From: Zoroaster sp. YZ-2022
Taxonomy: Eukaryota > Echinodermata > Asteroidea > Forcipulatida > Zoroasteridae
Length of the DNA: 64,000 bases
Direction of reading: 5' to 3'
Assembly: GCA_029582265.1 (NCBI GenBank)
Contig: CM055830.1
Location: 36,264,718-36,328,717, forward strand
Within the stretch, counting starts at the first letter, position 1, and each line of letters starts with the position of its first letter. Both the position numbers and the translations under genes were made by a program. Under the pieces are notes generated by a model. That model was not told the origin of the DNA and did not search any database. It was given only the letters and a program-made list of their open reading frames with translations. Shown here in pieces: positions 57,108-64,000 of this stretch.

Positions 57108-58770
57108 GTAAGTTCACTTTTGTCTACCATTATCACATGCAGATTGAATCCCAACATGGGACTAGTGAATTCAAAGGGGGTGGAGGTGGAGAAGGTGAAT
57201 GAGAATAAGGAGCGATGAGTGGACTCAATAAAACCTTATATTATTGCCCGGTCCCAATGATCTTAAAATGTTGCTGTATTCATAACCCCAGATTAATATG
57301 TAATTTAAACAATGTTGGTCGGATAATCATATTTTGGAATAAAAACATTTTACGTCTTCGATTTGAATATTTGAATGAATGTATAATACAAGTTGATCTG
57401 AGAGATGGAGACCATTATAATGCTTCTGATATGACGTCATCTCATCGGTAAAAATTATGATTAAATTGTGTGCACTTTGTATGCAGCGTTTGTGACGTCA
57501 CAAGCGTTTCATGCTTTTGAAGCAGTGGGGTTTACACTAAATGCAATACGACCGAATTCTGTCGACGACGTGCACAACTAATTCTTGCTGTTGAAAACCC
57601 ACCAAAACAATCAGCATTTTCTCTCATTAAGAATATGTTTTTGAGAAACAAAATACCAAGATGAGTGTTTCAACATCTTAATTATCAATCTACCACAATA
57701 AGATTTGTATTTCAGCAAACTTCATGGGATTCCTAACCTACTTGACATTGTTTTTATCATGGCACCCATGAGGGTGTCTTTGTTTATTCAAATCTGGGCG
57801 CGGTCATGCCACTACGGGTTAGTCAGCGCTGTGATTACAGTGATTATATACAGACAAGATGATTATATTAAATTATATGATTATATAAAATTGAAAAAAT
57901 GGATCCATGTATCAACAATACATTGTTCACTGCCGATCAGTAATATAAGAGTACCTTAATTCCCAATAAAAAATTACTTGCTGTCGATGAAGTATACAAC
58001 TTTTGCTGGTGGAAAAACAGCGAAAGAATCACCTTTTCTCCATTTACAAATATAGCCTATTTGGAAGAAATACAAAATGCAAATGCAAAAATGCAAAAAT
58101 GTTCTTATCATGGCACCCATGAGGGCGTGTTTGTTTATTCAAATCTGGATGCGGTCATGCCACTATGGGTTAGTCGGCATCTCGGTGAAGTGATTGTTAT
58201 GATTCTACGGAGAAGGAAATGGTACGATATCAAAAATAATATACCAAAACAAAACACGACAAAGAAAGAAAACAAATAAGGATCAGACGAGTGATCGTTC
58301 GTCTTACTTGAATTGTTGACACTTCTAAATCTAAAAAGCTATTCCATTAAATAAAACATTCAAATTCAATTTCACTACTATCAATGATGTAAAATTATGT
58401 TTACAACAACATATCAAATAAAAGCAATAATGTATACTTAACTTATAAGACTATGTAAACAATGTAAAGACAATAAATATGAAAGACTTTAATTTAATCC
58501 CCACCACTTATAATAAGCCTATACAAAGTGGCATAGTATGTACGCATTGGAGTACAAAGTTTGAAGGCAAACCAGGGGAATTCCTCCGCGTGCAAACAAT
58601 ATAGTGATCTCAACATTGCCTTATCACTGGAATAAAAATCTGCCTATTGATGATTATAAATCATGGCTTTGTAAGATGAACAATAAAATAAGTGAAGCCA
58701 CGTAAGTTAACTTGTTCATCCTTGAACTTCCAAGCAAAATTTGAACTAAGAAAAGCCAGCAAGTCAGTGC
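57108..58770. other. Intron between fibrinogen exons, left part
   Basis: A block of about 85 bases (57757-57835, 'atcatggcacccatgagggt') is repeated at 58107-58190. No exon seen. Confidence 0.45.
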
Positions 58771-58774
58771 CAGG

Positions 58775-59160
58775 GACGTGCCCAGGGTATCGAAAAGGCA
58801 AAATGGATGGGGAGGTACACTGACAAGGGGAACACGGCAAAAGGGGTGGGGAGGTACACTGACAAGGGTAAACACGGCAAAATGGGTGGGGAGGTACACT
58901 GACAAGGGGAACACGGCAAAAGGGGTGGGGAGGTACACTGACAAGGGAAACACGGCAAAAGTGGTGGGGAGGTACACTGATAAGGGGAAACACGGCAAAA
59001 GGCGTGGGTAGGTACACTGACAAGGGAGGAACACGGCAAAAGAGGCGGGGAAGTACAATGACAAGGGGAATACGGCAAAAGGGGTGGGGAGGTACACTGA
59101 CAAGGAGGCACACGGCAAAAGGGGTGGGGAAGTACTCTGACATTCTGACAAGGGGACACG
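58775..59160. repeat. 39-bp tandem repeat, about 9 copies
   Basis: The unit 'ggtggggaggtacactgaca' plus aggggaacacggcaaaa recurs every 39-40 bases. The long frames on both strands (for example the minus strand proline/cysteine-rich one) are by-products of the repeat. Confidence 0.92.
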
Positions 59161-59765
59161 AAAAAGCGTATGGTAAATGTACATGTACATGCACGGACAA
59201 AAAGGGGACACGCCCCTCTTTGACACCCCTGGATTTGTCAATGGTTTGGGCAATAATACACCCATCTCGTTTTATCTGACAATATAAAGTTACACCAGTA
59301 AATTTAAGAAGTATTGAACATAATTCTGGGTTATAATCATAACATATAATCGTAGATGATAAGGCAAGTTATTTTAAATTGATAATAACGTATTTATTTA
59401 TCTACACGAAGCACACCATTTGCAATCCGTCTTTGCTCAGGAAGCACAAATACAATCTGAATAGTTTTATAAGAACATGTAAATGTTAATTAATGAACAC
59501 ATTAAATAAATACAAATAGATACTGCTAATGTCACTACACAAACAGCCAGTGGGGGCGCACTTGAATCCTCTACAAAAGTCACATTTTGTAAATTTTTAT
59601 GAAAAAATATATTTTTTAGAAATGAGTTTCAGGAAAATGTTGGAACATTTTGGGGCCAGTTTAGGATGAATTTCTGCAATTGGGAAATTTTGAGAAAACT
59701 GTTCTAAAACCACAACCATCTAAAACCACAACGCATTTTTCAAACGTAACAAAATGTGTTTTGGA
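59161..59765. other. Intronic DNA, no feature
   Basis: Nothing supported. Confidence 0.35.
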
Positions 59766-59767
59766 GG

Positions 59768-60375
59768 AGTTTGTTTTACTATGAATGTAAATTATGTTGG
59801 ATGATCGTATGGACCATCTCCCCGGACTACAGTGGGTTTGTTTTACTATGAATGTAAATTATGTTGGATGATCGTATGGACCATCTTCCTGGACTACAGT
59901 GGGTTTGTTTTACTATGAATGTAAATTATGTTGGATGATCGTATGGACCATCTTCCTGGACTACAGTGGGTTTGTTTTACTATGAATGTAAATTATGTTG
60001 GGTGATCGTATGGACCATCTCCCTGGACTACAGTGGGTTTGTTTTACTATGTAAGTAAATTATGTTGGATGATCGTATGAACCATCTCCCTGGACTACAG
60101 TGGGTTTGTTTTACTATGAATGTAAATTATGTTGGATGATCGTATGGACCATCTCCCTGGACTACAGTGGGTTTGTTTTACTATGTAAGTAAATTATGTT
60201 GGATGATCGTATGGACCATCTCATTGGACTACAGTGGGTTTGTTTTACTATGAATGTAAATTATGTTGGATGATCGTATGAACCATCTCCCTGGACTACA
60301 GTGGGTTTGTTTTACTATGAATGTAAATTATGTTGGATGATCGTATGGACCATCTCCCTGGACTACAGTGGGAGT
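59768..60375. repeat. 67-bp tandem repeat, about 9 copies
   Basis: The unit 'gtttgttttactatgaatgt' ... 'ggaccatctccctggactac' has a 67-bp period. Variants (gaatg/gtaag) alternate in some copies. Confidence 0.93.
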
Positions 60376-61727
60376 ACATATACCCTGATCCCACGGGATT
60401 AACGCACATAGTCTTGTTCGTGAAATTGTTAGAAAAAAAGCTACGTCACAATAATTCATTAAGTCAAGTGGATATTATATTAAATAAAATAGTTAAGATT
60501 CGGTTTTCGATTGTTATGACAGATACTCGGCCCTATTTTGGTAAAACGATGTAAGTGAATTTTTTGAGATTTTGAGATAAAGCCATTCCCACTCAGGCGA
60601 GGGCGCTATTTACGATTCTGAAACTCTCAACATCAGGAAATTAATCGTTTGGAAGATACACTCTGTATGTTAACCTAAAAAATACAAAGTTTGTGACTGT
60701 AATTTACAAAAATGGTGTATGTCACACTTACATTGATTGGGAAAGCTGGAAATAAGGTTAAGTGTTGTATCCCTGACATACACCACTACAGCAAATTAAT
60801 CAAAAGTAAAAAACAGATAAATTCATGATACCATTTATTCCAAAATAAAATGGCAGTTATTCAAACTTTAAACCCATTTTTCGCGAAATGGCCTTTTTGA
60901 GATAATTATATCATTTTACCAAAATAAGGCCGTACTGCTTTTATAATAATACTTTATGGGTGGAAGTAGGTTTGGGTAAATTTGAGATATCGAGTGAATC
61001 GCATCTTACAATAAGGCAATGTTCATCGTCTCGAAACCTCTTCATTTATAAAAGTCCATTGGCTATACAGAGAAGTAATCATAAAAAAAGGGGAACGTCA
61101 TCCATCATATAGTTTGAAACATTCGGATTGTAGAATAAATTATGAAATAATTCTTACAACATTTCAAAATATTTGTTAAATGTTGTGCAATATTTTGGAT
61201 TTTTTTCTCGGAAATTGAAAATTTTGGGAGAAAGTATTTGAACTTTTAAAAACATGGTAGTCAAAACGTAAACAAAGTGCTATATTGAAGTTTATTAAAT
61301 GACATTAATGTTTGGGGGAGGGGGAATGGAGGGGTCTAACGGACCATCCACCTGGTCTAACAGTTGGAGTATACCAAGTATTTACGTCAGAGTTCACTGG
61401 GCAATATTAGTGGACGGGGCGGAAAAGACGTCCCGTACAATAAGCCAAAAAGGGGGAAATTAATTGACATAAAAACTTCACACTTTCTCAAATTAAAATC
61501 TATAAGTTATCACTTAAGCAGTATCTGAACACTTAATACAATCCAGGGGTGTTATGTATTAAGGATATTTTTGGGGTGAATCCTCAAATAAGACCACTGC
61601 ATATTTTGATAACGAATTTAAGATATAATTTACTATATTTTATTTGCTTGTAAATTCATTTGATTTGACTAATCCTTCTAAATGACAAGTCCAATACACA
61701 TTACAGTGAATGGTGTCATTTTGGAAA
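60376..61727. other. Intronic DNA, no gene seen
   Basis: No exon or repeat family recognised. A G-run stretch near 61314-61330 (tttgggggagggggaatgga) is the only notable feature. Confidence 0.35.
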
Positions 61728-61731
61728 ATAT

Positions 61732-62570
61732 TGTGGCGCAAATTACTCAACAATAGAGGGCGCGCGAGCAGCGGCGGGCTCCTATATAAAGGGCCGTGGA
61801 CGCAGCATGCGGCAGTTCAGTTCAGTAGTTCAGTTTAGTTCAGTTTAGTTCAGTTTAGTTCAGTTTAGTTCAGTTCAGTTCAGTTCAGTTCCCTAGTTCT
61901 CTAGTCTGGTAGCGTGTGATCGTCTCACAGGACAGGAGCGAAATCTACGGTAGGCACGAGCAGGGCTGACGGCGTGCTGGACGGACGGTGGAGTTTGGCT
62001 GGGGTCAGGTCGCAGGGACCGCGGAGGCTACCGGAGGCGTGACGACGCACGGCACTCAGCCGACGTAGCAGGACGGAGCCAGGGAGCGCGCGCTCCATAA
62101 GGCCGCCTCAAGGAAGGAGACTCTCGGAGATCTCAGGACTCTGGAGGCGGGAATCTTGGAGGCGGAATACGCGCAACGCGAGAGGCGTACGGCTCCACGG
62201 ATACCCTGAGACAGCCCCCGGCCGGGCACTACCGCGCTGCCCAGCACTGCTTTTAGCGCATGGTGCGAGGCTACCCTGTAGGCTATCCTGTAGGCTATTT
62301 TTAGTAACCACTTGTAAAAAGAGGCTAATCAACACTGGGTCCAATACGTGTATTTAATTCACCAAAATAAATCAAAGAGCAACGGAGGTTATTGTTTCCT
62401 GTGTAATTTAATAATTGTCTGTCCAAGTCAGCCCTGGAAGGAGGCGTGGGTGATGTCACTACGCGTAGAGGGCGGTATACCTCCATCCAAACGAACCTGC
62501 ATTCCCGGCTGCTGGGAACTGATCCGCAGAGGGGTGTAGTGAATTACGGATCGGGAATAGTCCCGCCACA
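61732..62570 (+). mobile_element. Solo LTR of an LTR retrotransposon
   Basis: It starts TGTGGCG and ends CGCCACA, with 4-bp direct repeats ATAT outside (61728-61731 and 62571-62574). It contains a promoter (TATATAA at about 61783) followed by an initiator-like, ten-base repeated cagttcagtttagtt tract (61813-61890), and a possible polyadenylation signal AATAAA at about 62366. The 839-bp length fits a Gypsy- or BEL-type LTR. No internal region is attached, so recombination between two LTRs is the likely origin. Confidence 0.8.
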
Positions 62571-62574
62571 ATAT

Positions 62575-63359
62575 GTAGTATGCTACCCATTCATAACTTC
62601 TTGTCTGAATTTAAGGACCATTTGGTCAGTGGTTTTTCAAAATATTGGGCTTTGGACATCAGATATAATTAAAATCGTTGTCACTGTAGAGAAGTCCAAA
62701 TAAAAGGTGTTGGAACTGTATCTGTATAAACTGTAAGACTAAATGATCTGACAGAAGAAGAAAAAATAAATAGGTAGTCTGAAATAAGCTTTTGGAACAG
62801 TGGGCTGTTGGACTTGTGTAATAACCTACATGCAGTAGTGTTTGACAAATTATTTATTTCGACAATTGTCAGACCATAACGGGCACGATAAAACTATCGA
62901 CTATAAACACTATACAATTTCCAATAATTATAAGGCTTTGGGTCACATGCTAATCAGAGGGGGTAGGGCGTGTTGTGGAGCGAACACAGAGGGAACTTGT
63001 TTGTGACGTCAAAAGTTCTTGACCAGAAACATGTGCAGAAACATGACATTTACAATGCCAAATGTAACTTACTCGTGAGTAGTAAACTATAAATAGCTTG
63101 TACAAACAATCATTCAATCATTTTTGAACAAAATGTTTTTACTTTTTATAATTCACCATCATGAAACCAATCATAACCTAGCAGGAAGTCAGATCAAGCT
63201 TGCTCGAAACAGTCACGTGACTATAACACATCTTAACTCGTGAAAACATTAAATACACTCAACCAATGATCAAAGTCAAAACTTGTTTCTGGTCGTGATC
63301 GCGAAACAATGTATCACAAACAGTTGGAGAACAGTGTATGGAAAATGTCCATAAAATAC
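62575..63359. other. Intronic DNA, no gene seen
   Basis: Nothing supported. Confidence 0.35.
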
Positions 63360-63570
63360 TACAAAGGCTTTATTGGAGTGTAATCTCTTGAATTTAAAGA
63401 TAATTGTCTGTAAAAGTGTAAACATTACATTGTTCAAGACAGATTTATGTTCACTCCGCTCAAATGTTAAGTCCGAATTTTTAAAAGTCGTTTACGGGTA
63501 ATTGGAACCGAAAAATGGAACCGGGTAATGACAGTTTCGGTCGGGTATCCGGATACACAGCCCTACCCCT
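63360..63570. mobile_element. Dispersed repeat, second copy of the 15280-15620 family
   Basis: See the copy at 15280. 'tggaaccgaaaaatggaacc' and gggtatccggatac are present here. Confidence 0.6.
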
Positions 63571-63684
63571 GACCACCATTATGGATCTGTCGCTGATTAA
63601 TAATATTGATGTGATAAAGTGGCTCAAATACATTGAGTTCTCTATTGACAGTTTGTTTAATATCACTGACTTGTAATACTCTAG

Positions 63685-63958
63685 GTGATTCAGAGGCGCG
63701 AAGATGGGTCTGAGAATTTCACTCGAAGCTGGAACGAGTACAAGGACGGATTCGGCTCATTGATGTCAGACCACTGGATTGGAAACGAGGTACTCCATCA
63801 TCTGACAAGAGAGGGAGAGTGGATGATACGTGTGGAACTGACGGATACAGATGGCTCTGATGGTAGAGTGTATATTAAGCCTTTCAGCATAATGTCCTCC
63901 AACGACAATTACGAACTGAGTATTGGGACAGAAAGCACATCCCGTGGCAGCGACATTG
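63685..63958 (+). CDS. Fibrinogen-related domain, exon 2
   Basis: The acceptor is ttgtaatactctag and the exon starts in phase 0, matching the exon ending at 57107. It encodes VIQRREDGSENFTRSWNEYK, then DGFGSLMSDHWIGNEVLHHL and TREGEWMIRVELTDTDGS, and ends in phase 1 before GTATGC. The VIQRR.DGS..F.R.W..YK.GFG....HW.GNE..H.LT signature is diagnostic of fibrinogen-related domains. The rest of the domain, including the calcium site and the polymerisation pocket, lies beyond the window edge. Confidence 0.9.
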
Positions 63959-64000
63959 GTATGCAACAAATTTACTTTTCAAGAATGATCAGGCACATAC

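Noticed and set aside
58654..59265. Long minus-strand frames of about 200 residues rich in Pro/Cys and the overlapping + strand frames
   Set aside because: They lie wholly in the 39-bp tandem repeat and stay open in several frames because of the repeat's period.
62056..62344. Minus-strand frames in the GC-rich part of the LTR
   Set aside because: Arg/Ser/Pro-rich by-products of GC-rich LTR sequence.

Overview
The window reads as nuclear DNA of a marine invertebrate deuterostome, most likely an echinoderm. The reasons are intron-split genes, tRNA-derived SINEs with the 'ccttgagcaagacactt' signature, a CR1/L2-type LINE with a TATTATT-type tail, Penelope-like pieces, many short inverted-repeat transposons and abundant satellites. 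Species cannot be named from the sequence alone.

Host gene. One + strand gene appears to span 8.7 kb to beyond the right edge. A signal-peptide exon (8755-8800) ends in phase 1. Four phase 1-1 exons follow (48441, 51234, 51487, 53092), each encoding a six-cysteine EGF-like unit. Two exons of a fibrinogen-related domain come last (56968-57107 and 63685-63958). All exon phases agree, giving a secreted EGF/fibrinogen-domain (FREP- or tenascin-like) protein that is incomplete at the right edge. Intron 1 is about 39.6 kb and carries most of the foreign DNA here.

Viral element (about 17.9-27.7 kb, inside intron 1). A compact, intron-less, CpG-containing AT-rich block holds about 16 closely packed genes on both strands. 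They include a candidate double-jelly-roll major capsid protein, an A32/FtsK-like packaging ATPase, a penton/minor-capsid candidate, paralogous proteins sharing an 11-residue N-terminus, a proline-rich membrane protein, coiled-coil proteins and a zinc-ribbon protein. No DNA polymerase, integrase or protease was seen. Several genes carry frameshifts or in-frame stops and others are intact, so this is a partly decayed endogenous polinton-like (PLV/Maverick-like) virus. Start codons sit directly behind TATAAA-type boxes, and two genes share a nearly identical promoter.

Repeats. There is an 86-bp satellite (0.8-2.85 kb), a 43-bp repeat inside the viral element, a 90-bp repeat (28.6 kb), a 73-bp minisatellite (30.2-31.1 kb) and a 13.7-kb array of about 138 copies of a 99-bp unit (33.5-47.2 kb). 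The 99-bp unit contains the head of the SINE lying immediately next to the array. Smaller arrays lie at 58.8 and 59.8 kb. Transposons include a nested pair with TTA target duplications (31.26-32.94 kb), a Penelope-like copy with long inverted repeats and a 12-bp target duplication (48.75-49.70 kb), a solo LTR with ATAT duplications (61.73-62.57 kb) and several MITE families. The EGF exons and their introns were made by local segmental duplication.
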